Part shown: in pieces, positions 16,534 through 24,766 of the stretch
Layout of the letters: each line of letters opens with the position of its first letter
How positions within the stretch are numbered: position 1 is the stretch's first letter
Source: an uncultured Porphyromonadaceae bacterium
GTDB lineage: Bacteria; Bacteroidota; Bacteroidia; Bacteroidales; Muribaculaceae
Assembly (NCBI GenBank): GCA_900541865.1
Contig: UQLO01000004.1
Coordinates: 1-64,000, forward strand
Length of the DNA stretch: 64,000 nt
Reading direction: 5' to 3'
The notes under the pieces: generated by a model
Seen by the model: only the letters and a program-made list of their open reading frames with translations
What the model was told of the DNA's origin: nothing
The model's database searches: none
Made by a program: the position numbers and the translations under genes

Positions 16534-18258
16534 TTATTGCGGAATGGTAAGGCGCTGGCCGATGCGTATTTCATCGCCGGTGATGTTGTTGGCGCGTTTG
16601 AGGGCGGCCACGGTGATGCCGTAGCGCTTTGCTATTTTGGTGAGGTTCTCGCCGCGTTTAACCTTGTGGGTGATTCGTCGGGGTGTACGGGCCGGCGTCG
16701 AGGTGTTGTTGCGGCGTGCGGGGCGCTCGGGTGCCGTCTGCTGTGCCGGAGCGGGAGCCTCCGCGCGTTCCTGCCGTGGTTCGGGGGCCGGAGCTTCCGT
16801 GGTGAAGGCCGCAGCCACGGCGGCCGCTTCTGCCGAAATACTGTCGGCGGGAATCCCTACGGCCAGAGAGTCGACAGCAGCCGAAGCAGCCACCACAGCG
16901 GTGGTGTCGACCGTCAGAGCCGGTTCTGTGGCGGCCACGGCGGCCGGTGCGGGCGTCGGTTCCTTGTATCGGCGGGTCACGGTGCGTATCTTGAGGCGCT
17001 GGCCGCGCTGAACGCGCTTGCCGCAGTTGTTAAGCCGGCGAATTTCGCCCACGGTAGTGCCGTAGCGGTTTGCTATTGCCGAGAGGGTTTCGCCTCTTTT
17101 AACTTTGTGCCACTGAATGGTTTCCTCCTCCACGTATTCGCCGCGGGAGTCCGACCCGGTAGAGACGGTGGAGCCCGTCGAAGGCTCTACGACGCCGCGG
17201 CGGGCATAGCGGGAGGCGTTGTGGTTGACGATGGAATCCTCGTTGGCCACATATGCGTAGGCCTGCAGCGACGGCAACGTCAGGGGGTAGGGCTTTATGT
17301 CGCCCGGTATTATGTCGCGGCGGTACTGGGGGTTTAGGGCGCGAAGCTCGGCCATCGGTATATCCATCACTTCCGAAATCTGCTCGAAGTGCACGCGGCG
17401 GCTCACGTGGACCGTATCCACCACAATGGGTCGTCGGGCCAGAGCGGGCGAGATGTTATGGTTCTTGTGGTAGGTCATTATATAATTAGCGGCGATGAAG
17501 GCCGGCACGTAGCCGCGTGTCTCGGCGGGCAGGAAGGGGTATATCTCCCAGAAATCGTGCTTGCCTTCGCCGGCACGTCGCAGAGCCTTGTTGACATTGC
17601 CGGGGCCGCAGTTGTAGGCGGCGATGGCCAGCGACCAGTCGCCGAAGGTGTCGTAGAGCTGCTTGAGGTAGCGAGCGCCGGCTTCGGAGGATGAATAAGG
17701 GTCGAAGCGCATGTCGACGAGGCTGTTCTGCTCCAGGCCCAGGCCAGAACCCGTCGACGGCATGAACTGCCACAGGCCGCCGGCTCCCACTCGGCTCTTG
17801 GCGGTGGGTACCAGCGCGCTCTCTATCACCGGGAGGTAGCGCAGCTCGCGAGGAAGGCCGTGGCGCTCGAGGGCCTCCTCGAAGATGGGCATGTAGTATA
17901 TGCTCAGGCCGAGCATGTTCTCCACCAGCTGCTTTTTGGAGGCGTAGAATCGTATGCTGTTGGCCACCACCGAGTTGTAGGGCATTTCGATTTCGGTGGG
18001 CAGCTTGGAGAGGCGCTCGATGATGACCTCTTCGGAGAGGTCGCCGCTGCCGCGGCTGTCGGCGTCGGCGTCGATTACGGCGTAGTTCTTCAGGTACCAC
18101 ATTTCCTGCATGGCGCGGGTGTCGGTTTCGGCGCTTTCAGGCATGATAATGGAGGGCGACATGGAGGCGTCGCTCACGCTGAGGACGTTTTGGGCCGCGC
18201 CCCATCCGGACATGGCCGGCAGGCAGAAGAGGAGGGCGGTGTATAGCTTGTAGTTCAT
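16534..18258 (-). CDS. MltD-like lytic transglycosylase with two LysM domains
   Basis: A 574-residue periplasmic enzyme that cleaves the MurNAc-GlcNAc bond of peptidoglycan. A signal peptide begins MNYKLYTALLFCLP. The SLT domain spans about 110-260, with the catalytic Glu in PVIESALVPTAKS and the GAGGLWQFMPSTG and AIAAYNCGPGNVNKA motifs. Two LysM domains follow: one near 395 (KVKRGETLSAIANRYGTT) and one at the C-terminus (KVKRGENLTKIAKRYGIT), joined by an Ala/Pro-rich linker. An upstream in-frame ATG at 18291 would add 11 residues before the signal peptide, so 18258 is preferred. It sits in the par run, downstream of DUF5683. Confidence 0.92.
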   Translation of the reverse strand: MNYKLYTALLFCLPAMSGWGAAQNVLSVSDASMSPSIIMPESAETDTRAMQEMWYLKNYAVIDADADSRGSGDLSEEVIIERLSKLPTEIEMPYNSVVANSIRFYASKKQLVENMLGLSIYYMPIFEEALERHGLPRELRYLPVIESALVPTAKSRVGAGGLWQFMPSTGSGLGLEQNSLVDMRFDPYSSSEAGARYLKQLYDTFGDWSLAIAAYNCGPGNVNKALRRAGEGKHDFWEIYPFLPAETRGYVPAFIAANYIMTYHKNHNISPALARRPIVVDTVHVSRRVHFEQISEVMDIPMAELRALNPQYRRDIIPGDIKPYPLTLPSLQAYAYVANEDSIVNHNASRYARRGVVEPSTGSTVSTGSDSRGEYVEEETIQWHKVKRGETLSAIANRYGTTVGEIRRLNNCGKRVQRGQRLKIRTVTRRYKEPTPAPAAVAATEPALTVDTTAVVAASAAVDSLAVGIPADSISAEAAAVAAAFTTEAPAPEPRQERAEAPAPAQQTAPERPARRNNTSTPARTPRRITHKVKRGENLTKIAKRYGITVAALKRANNITGDEIRIGQRLTIPQ

Positions 18259-18295
18259 TTTTTGAAACGTATATGAGGTCATGCCGGGCACTCTG

Positions 18296-19027
18296 TCAGA
18301 AAGTTATGGCGCAGGCCAGCCCCACACCGGGGCGGACGTTGCGGGCGTCGTTCATCAGAACGGGCGTCATATCAAGCGAAAGGTCCGGCGAGATGTCGAA
18401 ATGAGAAAGTGAGGCGTCGACGTAGGCATCGACCATGGCGACCAGATAGACGCCCACCATGGCGATGATGCACAGGTCGCGGTTGCGGCGATAGAAGTTT
18501 TTGCGGCTTTGCATCACGTTGGTGAGCCACGTCTTGTCTATGTCGCTCTCCTGGGTGGTAGGCGGGAAGAAGTTCATGTAGCTGCGTGTATCCGGGTCGT
18601 TGTCCATCAAGTCGCGGTAGGCGCGGGTGTAGTCCGAGAGCATACCGTTGTTCCACGACGTGGCGTACCCCAGGCCCATATACGCGCCCACCACGATGGG
18701 CAGCTTCCAGTAGCGGCGGTTGTAGACCTGGCCCAGACCCGGAAAGAGGGCGCTCATCCACACTGCGCGGTTAGGGTCGGGGTTGAACTCCACCTCGCGC
18801 GCTTCCCACACCTCATAGTCGGCGTAGGGGTCGACGATAGAGTCGACGGCAGCGTCGGCCGCGGGAAGAGGAGCGAGTATCTCCTGGCCGAGTACCACGG
18901 CAGTCGAGTCGGGCTGATGGGTGCGCTTCACAGGCATATGTTCCTGAGCGGCAACGCATAGCGAGGCTGCCGCTGCAATAAGAGCCACCGCCGCCCGCCG
19001 CCACCGAACACCAAGCATACCGGTCAT
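18296..19027 (-). CDS. DUF5683 membrane protein
   Basis: A 243-residue protein with a signal-like N-terminus (AAVALIAAAASLCVAAQ), an acidic region, and the DUF5683 core: PNRAVWMSALFPGLGQVYN, then RRYWKLPIVVGAYMGLGYA, and a later hydrophobic segment (LCIIAMVGVYLVAMVDAYVDA). The family is found next to parAB in many Bacteroidota, which suggests a link between segregation and the envelope, but its function is unknown. Its ATG overlaps the parB stop (ATGA). Confidence 0.88.
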   Translation of the reverse strand: MTGMLGVRWRRAAVALIAAAASLCVAAQEHMPVKRTHQPDSTAVVLGQEILAPLPAADAAVDSIVDPYADYEVWEAREVEFNPDPNRAVWMSALFPGLGQVYNRRYWKLPIVVGAYMGLGYATSWNNGMLSDYTRAYRDLMDNDPDTRSYMNFFPPTTQESDIDKTWLTNVMQSRKNFYRRNRDLCIIAMVGVYLVAMVDAYVDASLSHFDISPDLSLDMTPVLMNDARNVRPGVGLACAITF

Positions 19028-19896
19028 GATTCCTTCAGAGAGTCGAACATGGAAATGAGTCGGACCATTTCCTCCTCGTTTTTGAAGCCGAAGGTGATTT
19101 TGCCGGCGCCGTGGGTATTGACGTCGAGGCGCACGGGCGCTTTGAAGGTGTTGCTCAGGTGCTTTTTGAGCACATCGTAGTCGTCGCGCCGCGGTTTGGG
19201 CTCCTCGCGGTTAGCGGCCGGGGCGCCATTGAGCTGCTTGACGAGCTCTTCGACGCGGCGCACCGAAAGACCTTCGTTGACAATCCGTTTGTAGAGTTTA
19301 AGCTGGTCGGCCGGATTCTGGAGGGCGAGCAGAGCGCGGGCGTGGCCCATGTCGACGGTCTTGTCGCGCAGTCCGAGCTGTACCTCCGCGGGCAGACGGA
19401 GCAGGCGCAGGAAGTTGGCCACGGTGGCGCGTTTTTTGCCGATGCGGTCGCTGAGGCGCTCCTGGGTGAGGTTGTAGCGGTCGATGAGTTTGCGGAAGGT
19501 GAGGGCTATTTCGATGGCGTTGAGGTCTTCGCGCTGAATATTCTCGATGAGGGCCATCTCGGTCAGCTCCGTTTCGGAGGCCGTGCGGATGTAGGCCGGA
19601 ACCGAAGTCAGACCTGCCATCGAAGCCGCCCGGAAGCGGCGTTCGCCGGCTATAATCTGGTATGAGTCCGGACCGGTCTTGCGCAGCGACAGCGGCTGGA
19701 TGATTCCGAGCTGACGGATTGAGGCGGCCAGTTCGGCCAGGGCCTCGTCGTCGAAGTCGGTGCGGGGCTGTTCGGGATTAGGCGATATGTTGGCCAGCGG
19801 AATCTCGTTTATCATAGTCGAGCCGGTGGCTTCGGAGTCGTCCATAGAGATGAGCGAGTCGAGGCCGCGGCCCAGGGCATTGCGTTTTATCGACAT
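19024..19896 (-). CDS. parB: Chromosome-partitioning protein ParB
   Basis: A 290-residue DNA-binding CTPase clamp that loads at parS sites and works with ParA in origin segregation. Visible: the N-terminal NPEQPRTDFD stretch, the IAGERRFRAA CTP-binding box (about 82-91), ENIQREDLNAIEIA, the helix-turn-helix near 140 (LTQERLSDRIGKKRATVANFLRLL broken as family pattern), and the C-terminal dimer domain. It starts five bases after parA and overlaps DUF5683 by four bases. Confidence 0.96.
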   Translation of the reverse strand: MSIKRNALGRGLDSLISMDDSEATGSTMINEIPLANISPNPEQPRTDFDDEALAELAASIRQLGIIQPLSLRKTGPDSYQIIAGERRFRAASMAGLTSVPAYIRTASETELTEMALIENIQREDLNAIEIALTFRKLIDRYNLTQERLSDRIGKKRATVANFLRLLRLPAEVQLGLRDKTVDMGHARALLALQNPADQLKLYKRIVNEGLSVRRVEELVKQLNGAPAANREEPKPRRDDYDVLKKHLSNTFKAPVRLDVNTHGAGKITFGFKNEEEMVRLISMFDSLKES

Positions 19897-19901
19897 GGTT
19901 A

Positions 19902-20693
19902 TCAGGCGGTTGTTTTCTTGCGCTGACGTCGCGCGTTTTTGGTGATGAGTTCTTTGGCCAGCATGATGTGCGATGTTGCGCCTCGGCTCTCGGCGTCGTA
20001 GAGCAGGGCGGGTATGCCGTGGCTGGGAGCCTCGCTCAGTCGTATATTTCGCGGAATGACGGTGTTGAACACCATTTCGCCGAAGTGGCGCTTGAGCTCC
20101 TCGTAGATTTGGTTTGCAAGGCGCAGGCGGGCATCGTACATGGTGAGCAGGAAGCCTTCTATCTGGAGCTCGGGGTTGAGGCGGCTCTTGATGATGCGGA
20201 TGGTGTTGAGGAGCTTGCTGATGCCTTCGAGGGCGAAATATTCGGCCTGCACGGGTATGATAACCGAGTCGGCCGCCGTGAGGGCGTTGACGGTGATCAG
20301 TCCGAGCGAGGGCGAGCAGTCTATCAGGATATAGTCGTACTTACCCCGCACCGGCTCGAGCAGACGAGCCAGCACGCGTTCGCGCTGCTCCTTATTAATA
20401 AGTTCGATTTCGGCGCCGGCAAGGTCGATGCGTGAGCCCACCAGAAAGAGATTGTCCATGCAGGTGGCTACCTCGGAGCCGTCGAGCGGATAGCCGTCGA
20501 CAAGACATTCATATATGGAAGACGCCATAGACTTGGGGTCTATGCCGTAGCCCGAGGTGGCGTTGGCCTGGGGGTCAGCGTCGATGATTAGCACACGCTT
20601 GCCCTCGGCGGCCAGTGAGGCCGCCAGGTTTATGGTGGTGGTGGTTTTGCCTACACCACCTTTTTGGTTCGCGATGGCGATGATTTTTCCCAT
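19902..20693 (-). CDS. parA: Chromosome-partitioning ATPase ParA/Soj
   Basis: A 263-residue deviant-Walker ATPase. [14 protein letters not shown] near the N-terminus carries the signature Lys; [13 protein letters not shown] and the IDCSPSLG Walker B-type stretch follow. It binds DNA in the ATP state and moves ParB-parS complexes. The ATG at 20693 is chosen over the frame extended to 20723, because the extension runs into the -7 box at 20728-20721. First gene of a six-gene minus-strand run ending at 13246. Confidence 0.97.
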   Translation of the reverse strand: MGKIIAIANQKGGVGKTTTTINLAASLAAEGKRVLIIDADPQANATSGYGIDPKSMASSIYECLVDGYPLDGSEVATCMDNLFLVGSRIDLAGAEIELINKEQRERVLARLLEPVRGKYDYILIDCSPSLGLITVNALTAADSVIIPVQAEYFALEGISKLLNTIRIIKSRLNPELQIEGFLLTMYDARLRLANQIYEELKRHFGEMVFNTVIPRNIRLSEAPSHGIPALLYDAESRGATSHIMLAKELITKNARRQRKKTTA

Positions 20694-20720
20694 AACAGAG
20701 AGATTGGAAAGATGATGGTG

Positions 20721-20764
20721 CAAAGTAAATGATTTTCCGTGAAACCATCAAAAAATGTTCCACG
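20721..20764 (-). promoter_or_regulatory. parA promoter with two parS-like half-sites
   Basis: On the minus strand, TTTG at 20752-20749, 20 bases, then TTACTTTG at 20728-20721 form a near-consensus promoter (one mismatch in the -7). Two parS-like halves flank the -33: CGTGAAACC at 20738-20746 and TGTTCCACG at 20756-20764 (plus orientation). Neither is a full 16-bp parS palindrome (TGTTnCACGTGnAACA); a role in ParB autoregulation is inference. Confidence 0.5.
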
Positions 20765-20808
20765 AAAAATGCCTCCGATGTAGATAAAATGCTATTTTCA
20801 GCTGAATG

Positions 20809-22053
20809 TCAGCGGGCAAGCGGGAATACGATGCGGAAGGTGGTAGTGCCTCCGCTGCTGGTGAGGCTATAGTCTGCGCCATGGCCGTCGAGTACCTCGC
20901 GGGTGAGGGTGAGGCCTATGCCCTGGCCGGTGGGCTTGGTGCTGAAGAAGGGCGAGAAAAGGCGGGCGGCTACTTCGGGGGCTATTTCGGGGCCGGGGTT
21001 GGCCACGGTGAGCACGTTGCCGCGGCAGGTCACTGCGATTTGCGCACCTTCGGGGGATGCTTCGCAGGCGTTTTTGACGATGTTGACCAGCACCTGCTCC
21101 AATTGTGCGCTGTCGAGGGCAACCCGGGCGCCCGGCTCGTCGATGCTGAATAGGCAAGTGCGGCCCATGCGGCTGCACAGGCTCTCCAGGAAGGGTCGCA
21201 GATTGGCCACTACCGAGCCGAGGTCGCGCAGTACGGCATTGGGCGTCCCCGTTTTGACCACTCCGGCGTAGGCGCCCACGAAGTTGCTCATTGCCAGCAC
21301 TCTTTCGCGGCAGGAGCGGGCAAGGTCGGCATCGTCGGCGCCAAGCTCGAAGGAGTCGAGGGCAGTGGCGAGCACGCCGGCGGTGTTGTTGACTTCGTGG
21401 GAGATGGTGCGCACCAGTTTTTCGTAGCCCTCGCGCTCGGCGTCGGCAACAACGTCGGAGAGGTCGGCGATGATGAAAAACGAATGTCGCAGGCCGCAGT
21501 CGTTGAAGTGGCGGCGGCTTATGCGCTTGATGTTGCGGGCGTTGAGCCTCAGGGTGATGTCCTGCCCGTCGGTCATGGCGGCCATAGCGGCTTCGATTTC
21601 GCCTCCGGGGCCATCCTGTCCCAGCTGCCGGGCCGCGCAGGGATTGCAGAGGGCCACTGTGCCGTCGGGCTTTGTCACCACGATGCCTACGGGCGCCACT
21701 TCCGAGAGCAGCGACAGGAAGTGGTTCTGCTCGCGGATACGTCGCTCCTGGGTCTGCAGACGCTCCAGCATGGTGTTGAAAACACGCGATATGGAGTCGA
21801 CTTCGGGCTGCCCGACCTTGCGCAGGCGCACATTCCAGTCGCCCCCGCCGAGAAGGTCCATGCCGTGGCTGAGCCGGCGCACCGGACGCACCGCGCGGAG
21901 GTAGAAATAAGCCAGCAGGGCCACCACCAGCACGCACCAGGCCTCGGCGCCATAGAATAGCCAGGGTCGCGAAGTGCCCACGGCCCACATCAGCGCGACG
22001 GCCGGAGCCAGCGCCGCCGCGGCTATGATAAAGTAGAGGAGGGTGAGGTTCAT
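20809..22053 (-). CDS. Sensor histidine kinase, partner of the downstream-named NtrC-like regulator
   Basis: A 414-residue inner-membrane kinase. Two hydrophobic segments within residues 1-52, a HAMP domain (RPVRRLSHGMDLLGGGDW onward), a PAS-like region (VAPVGIVVTKPDGTVALCN), the phospho-acceptor His in TISHEVNNTAGVL, and the ATPase with NIVKNACEAS (N box) and GQGIGLTLTREVL (G box). The ATG at 22053 overlaps the regulator stop (ATGA). The same frame stays open to 22545, but that part is antisense-like shadow of the regulator. The periplasmic loop is very short, so the cue may be sensed in the membrane or cytoplasm. Cue unknown. Confidence 0.92.
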   Translation of the reverse strand: MNLTLLYFIIAAAALAPAVALMWAVGTSRPWLFYGAEAWCVLVVALLAYFYLRAVRPVRRLSHGMDLLGGGDWNVRLRKVGQPEVDSISRVFNTMLERLQTQERRIREQNHFLSLLSEVAPVGIVVTKPDGTVALCNPCAARQLGQDGPGGEIEAAMAAMTDGQDITLRLNARNIKRISRRHFNDCGLRHSFFIIADLSDVVADAEREGYEKLVRTISHEVNNTAGVLATALDSFELGADDADLARSCRERVLAMSNFVGAYAGVVKTGTPNAVLRDLGSVVANLRPFLESLCSRMGRTCLFSIDEPGARVALDSAQLEQVLVNIVKNACEASPEGAQIAVTCRGNVLTVANPGPEIAPEVAARLFSPFFSTKPTGQGIGLTLTREVLDGHGADYSLTSSGGTTTFRIVFPLAR

Positions 22054-23378
22054 AGGCCGTACTTTTGCATGCGTCGGTAGAGGGCCGGCCGCGATATTCC
22101 CAATGCCGCTGCCGCCGCCGACACATTGCCGCCGGCTTCGCGCAGCGCTTGTGCAACCCGCGTGCGCTCCAGATCGTCGAGGCGCCCCGTGGCGGTTTCT
22201 TTGGGCATATCGGCGCCGGCGCACTCTTCGAAGTGGGAGGCCTGCAGCGTTCGGTCGGGGAAGAGCAGGGCGGCGCGCTCCACGGTGTTCTTCAGCTCGC
22301 GGATATTGCCCGGCCAGGGGCGGTCCCGCAGCCACTCCAAGGCGTCGGCGGCGAGCTCGGGCACCTTCGTCAGGCCGTAGTCGCCGGCCATGGATGTCAG
22401 AAAATGGCGTGCGAGCAGGTCGATGTCGCCGGTTCGCTCGCGAAGCGGGGGCATGGCAATGCCGACCAGATTGATGCGGTAGAAAAGGTCTTCGCGGAAA
22501 GTTCGCGCCGCTACCATTTCTTCGAGGTTGGCGTTTGTGGCGCACACCACGCGCACATCGGCGCGCCGGCTGACGCTGCTGCCCAGCGGCTCGAAAGTCT
22601 GCTCCTGGAGCACGCGCAGCAGCTTAACCTGCGAGGAGGCGTCCAGCTCGCCGATTTCGTCCAGAAAGATAGTGCCTCCGTCGGCAGCCTCGAAGCGGCC
22701 TATGCGGTCGGCAACGGCACCGGTGAAGGCTCCGCGCACATGGCCGAACATCTCGCTCTCGAAAAGCGAGGCCGGCATACCGCCCAGATTCACCTTAATA
22801 AAAGGGGCGTTTCGGCGCGGACTTAGCGAGTGGATGGCTTTTGCGACCAACTCCTTGCCCGTCCCGCTTTCGCCGGTGATGAGCACCGGCGCTGTTGTCG
22901 GGGCCACGCGGCGCACCGTACGCATCACGGCAGCCAGCGCCTCCGAGCGCCCCACAATGCCCTCGATGGCGGGGGAATCGGCGTCGGGCGGGGTAGCCTC
23001 GGCGTTGTCGCGGCTCAGGCGGATGGTGGATTCGATGGTGTCGAGCAGCCGGCGGTTGTCCCACGGCTTGGTGATGAAGTCGGCCGCTCCGGCCTTGATG
23101 CCGGCAACAGCCAGGTCGATGTTGCCCCAGGCAGTGATGAGAATCACCGGCACCTGAGGCCGAAAAATCTTCGCAGCTCGCAGCAGAGCGAGTCCCTCGC
23201 GGCCGCTGATGTCGAGGCTGTAGTTCATATCCATCACCACCAGGTCGGGGGTGTTGGCGCGAAGGAAGTCGAGGGCATCGTCGGCGTTGTGGCAGAGGGC
23301 ACATTCGTGGCCGGCACGCTTGAGGAGAGCGCGCAAGGCCTGCGCCAGAGCCCGGTCGTCGTCAACAATCAGAATCAT
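22050..23378 (-). CDS. Sigma-54-dependent NtrC-family response regulator
   Basis: A 442-residue transcription activator. Receiver domain 1-120 with MILIVDDD and phospho-Asp50 (DLVVMDMNY). AAA+ domain about 140-380 with GESGTGKE, the sigma-54-contacting GAFTGA loop (VRGAFTGAVADRIG), and FLDEIGELD. The Fis-type helix-turn-helix is at the very end (NVSAAAAALGISRPALYRRM). GAFTGA is intact, so it should open RNA polymerase-sigma-54 promoters. It is the first gene of a two-gene unit with the kinase. Its ATG lies only five bases after a -7 box, so the mRNA is predicted to be leaderless. Confidence 0.95.
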   Translation of the reverse strand: MILIVDDDRALAQALRALLKRAGHECALCHNADDALDFLRANTPDLVVMDMNYSLDISGREGLALLRAAKIFRPQVPVILITAWGNIDLAVAGIKAGAADFITKPWDNRRLLDTIESTIRLSRDNAEATPPDADSPAIEGIVGRSEALAAVMRTVRRVAPTTAPVLITGESGTGKELVAKAIHSLSPRRNAPFIKVNLGGMPASLFESEMFGHVRGAFTGAVADRIGRFEAADGGTIFLDEIGELDASSQVKLLRVLQEQTFEPLGSSVSRRADVRVVCATNANLEEMVAARTFREDLFYRINLVGIAMPPLRERTGDIDLLARHFLTSMAGDYGLTKVPELAADALEWLRDRPWPGNIRELKNTVERAALLFPDRTLQASHFEECAGADMPKETATGRLDDLERTRVAQALREAGGNVSAAAAALGISRPALYRRMQKYGL

Positions 23379-23382
23379 GCTG

Positions 23383-23390
23383 CAAAGTTA
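23383..23390 (-). promoter_or_regulatory. -7 box giving a predicted leaderless regulator mRNA
   Basis: TAACTTTG on the minus strand ends at 23383; the ATG begins at 23378. With the usual 5-7 base distance, transcription begins at or next to the start codon. The -33 region is a weak TTTCG-like stretch. Confidence 0.55.
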
Positions 23391-23414
23391 ATAAAAAAAG
23401 CGAAATTGTAGGGA

Positions 23415-23645
23415 CGGGGCAGGCCGACAGCCGTCTTATCGCCGAAGAAGTTACCTTCGCTTCGCCGCAATATGGAGCGGGGATTTGCAATCCCCGCCGA
23501 CCCGCCGACAGCCGCCTTACCTCCGAGGAAGTTACCTTCGCCTGCCCGCGGGGATTGCAAATCCCCGCTCCATAACGTTGGCGCAAACCGTTGAAAATGA
23601 ACCCTGTATGGGTTCAATACAGTAGCGCGGGGCGACAACCCCGGG
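23415..23645. repeat. Palindromic repeat mosaic, locus 2
   Basis: Same family and orientation as 2600-3040. It holds hairpins at 23477-23497 (GCGGGGATTTGCAATCCCCGC is split here as GCGGGGATT tgc AATCCCCGC), 23548-23568, 23599-23615 and around 23629-23645. The segment GCCGACAGCCG..GTTACCTTCGC occurs twice (about 23421 and 23505), so part of it is a tandem unit of roughly 85 bases. No gene is present between 23379 and 24016. Confidence 0.85.
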
Positions 23646-23663
23646 ACGACTGTAAAACATCTA

Positions 23664-23900
23664 GTGTAAACCAACTCCCATTGTCGGCGAGATGGTTTAC
23701 GTTTTTGTTAACCATGTAAACCAAGCGGATCAAAAGTTGGTTTACACCTATCTTCCTATCCCTTATACTCTTATCCCCTATGTATACCATGTATACAATG
23801 AAAACACTAATATTAAAAAAAGGGAAAAAGAGGGGCAAAAAGGGGGTAAAACGGGTGAAAACAGAAAAGTTTCGGCTTTTTTCGCCAAGTTGGTTTACAC
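23664..23900. repeat. Array of TGGTTTAC elements in AT-rich intergenic DNA
   Basis: The 13-mer AGTTGGTTTACAC occurs exactly at 23735-23747 and 23888-23900 and as its exact reverse complement at 23664-23676. The 8-base core TGGTTTAC also occurs at 23693-23700 and inverted (GTAAACCA) at 23716-23723. The region is AT-rich compared with its surroundings. Minus-strand translation reads VNQL at the copies, so degraded coding sequence is an alternative to a binding-site array. Confidence 0.6.
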
Positions 23901-23976
23901 CCCTGAGAAGTCTCGGATATTGGCCGAAAAGGGAACAAGCGGGCGGCGGCAGGGTCGGGGAATGAAAAAAAAGTGT

Positions 23977-23984
23977 TACCTTTG
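23977..23984 (+). promoter_or_regulatory. -7 box for the mlaE-mlaF-holB unit
   Basis: TACCTTTG matches TAnnTTTG, 32 bases before the ATG at 24017. No -33 element at the standard distance; the upstream part is a run of A. Confidence 0.45.
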
Positions 23985-24016
23985 CAGTTGTCAAACACCA
24001 ACACACATCATCCGTT

Positions 24017-24766
24017 TTGATACTTACCAGTTCGTTAGAGACATTCGGGCGCTACTGCCTGTTTATGAAGCGAGTCTTCGGTCGCCCCGACCGATGGCGC
24101 GAAACCTTTCGCCGCACTTTCGGCGAGGTAATGAAGCTTGGAGTGGACTCCATTCCGCTTGTGCTGATTATCAGCGTTTTCATAGGTGCTGTCATCACCA
24201 TTCAGATGCAGCTCAACGTGAGCTCGCCCCTGATACCGGCCTACTCGGTAGGACTTGCCACGCGCGACATCGTGCTTCTTGAGTTTTCCAACTCCATCCT
24301 GTGCCTGATTCTTGCGGGCAAGGTGGGTTCGAACATAGCCTCGGAGATAGGCACCATGCGGGTGACCGAGCAAATCGACGCCCTCGAGATTATGGGCATC
24401 AATAGCGCCAACTTTCTTGTTCTGCCCAAGATAGTGGGGTTTGTGCTCTTTATGCCTATCCTGGTGATATTCTGTATAGTGACATCCTATATAGGCGGCT
24501 ATGGCGTGGCGGTGATGACCGACCTCATTCCGGTGAGCCGCTACCTCTACGGCCTACAGGCGATGTTCCAGGAGTGGTACGTTTGGTACGGCTTGATCAA
24601 GAGCCTGTTCTTCGCCTTCATCATAGCGTCGACGTCGAGCTTCTACGGCTACTACGTCCACGGCGGCGCCCTCGAAGTGGGCAAAGCGAGCACCAACGGC
24701 GTAGTGAGCAGCAGCGTGTTCATTCTCCTTTTCGATGTAATCCTCACCAAACTGCTGCTGCAATGA
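24017..24766 (+). CDS. mlaE: MlaE-family ABC permease
   Basis: A 249-residue permease of the MlaE type, with about five membrane helices and the diagnostic AGKVGSNIASEIGTMRVTEQIDALE stretch (abbreviated: GSNIASEIGTMRVTEQIDAL). In the Mla system it works with MlaF and an MCE protein (MlaD) to move phospholipids between the outer and inner membranes. Its stop overlaps the mlaF start. No MCE protein gene is present in this window. Confidence 0.93.
   Translation: MILTSSLETFGRYCLFMKRVFGRPDRWRETFRRTFGEVMKLGVDSIPLVLIISVFIGAVITIQMQLNVSSPLIPAYSVGLATRDIVLLEFSNSILCLILAGKVGSNIASEIGTMRVTEQIDALEIMGINSANFLVLPKIVGFVLFMPILVIFCIVTSYIGGYGVAVMTDLIPVSRYLYGLQAMFQEWYVWYGLIKSLFFAFIIASTSSFYGYYVHGGALEVGKASTNGVVSSSVFILLFDVILTKLLLQ

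Noticed and set aside
14299..17337. A very long plus-strand open frame (about 1000 codons) opposite the MATE, OPT and transglycosylase genes
   Set aside because: It runs antisense to three genes with clear family motifs, is rich in His/Gly/Glu in a way typical of reverse-strand reading of GC-rich genes, and shows no domain.
20738..20764. A complete parS site at the parA promoter
   Set aside because: Only separate half-sites are present, facing outward; no 16-bp palindrome with an acceptable number of mismatches is formed.
22054..22545. An N-terminal extension of the histidine kinase of about 160 residues
   Set aside because: It lies within the response-regulator gene in another frame, is Arg/Pro-rich without structure, and the true start at 22053 overlaps the regulator stop by an ATGA junction.
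23614..24282. Open frames on both strands in the TGGTTTAC region
   Set aside because: No domain, AT-rich low-complexity translation, and the plus frame runs into mlaE out of frame. Kept only as a possible gene remnant.
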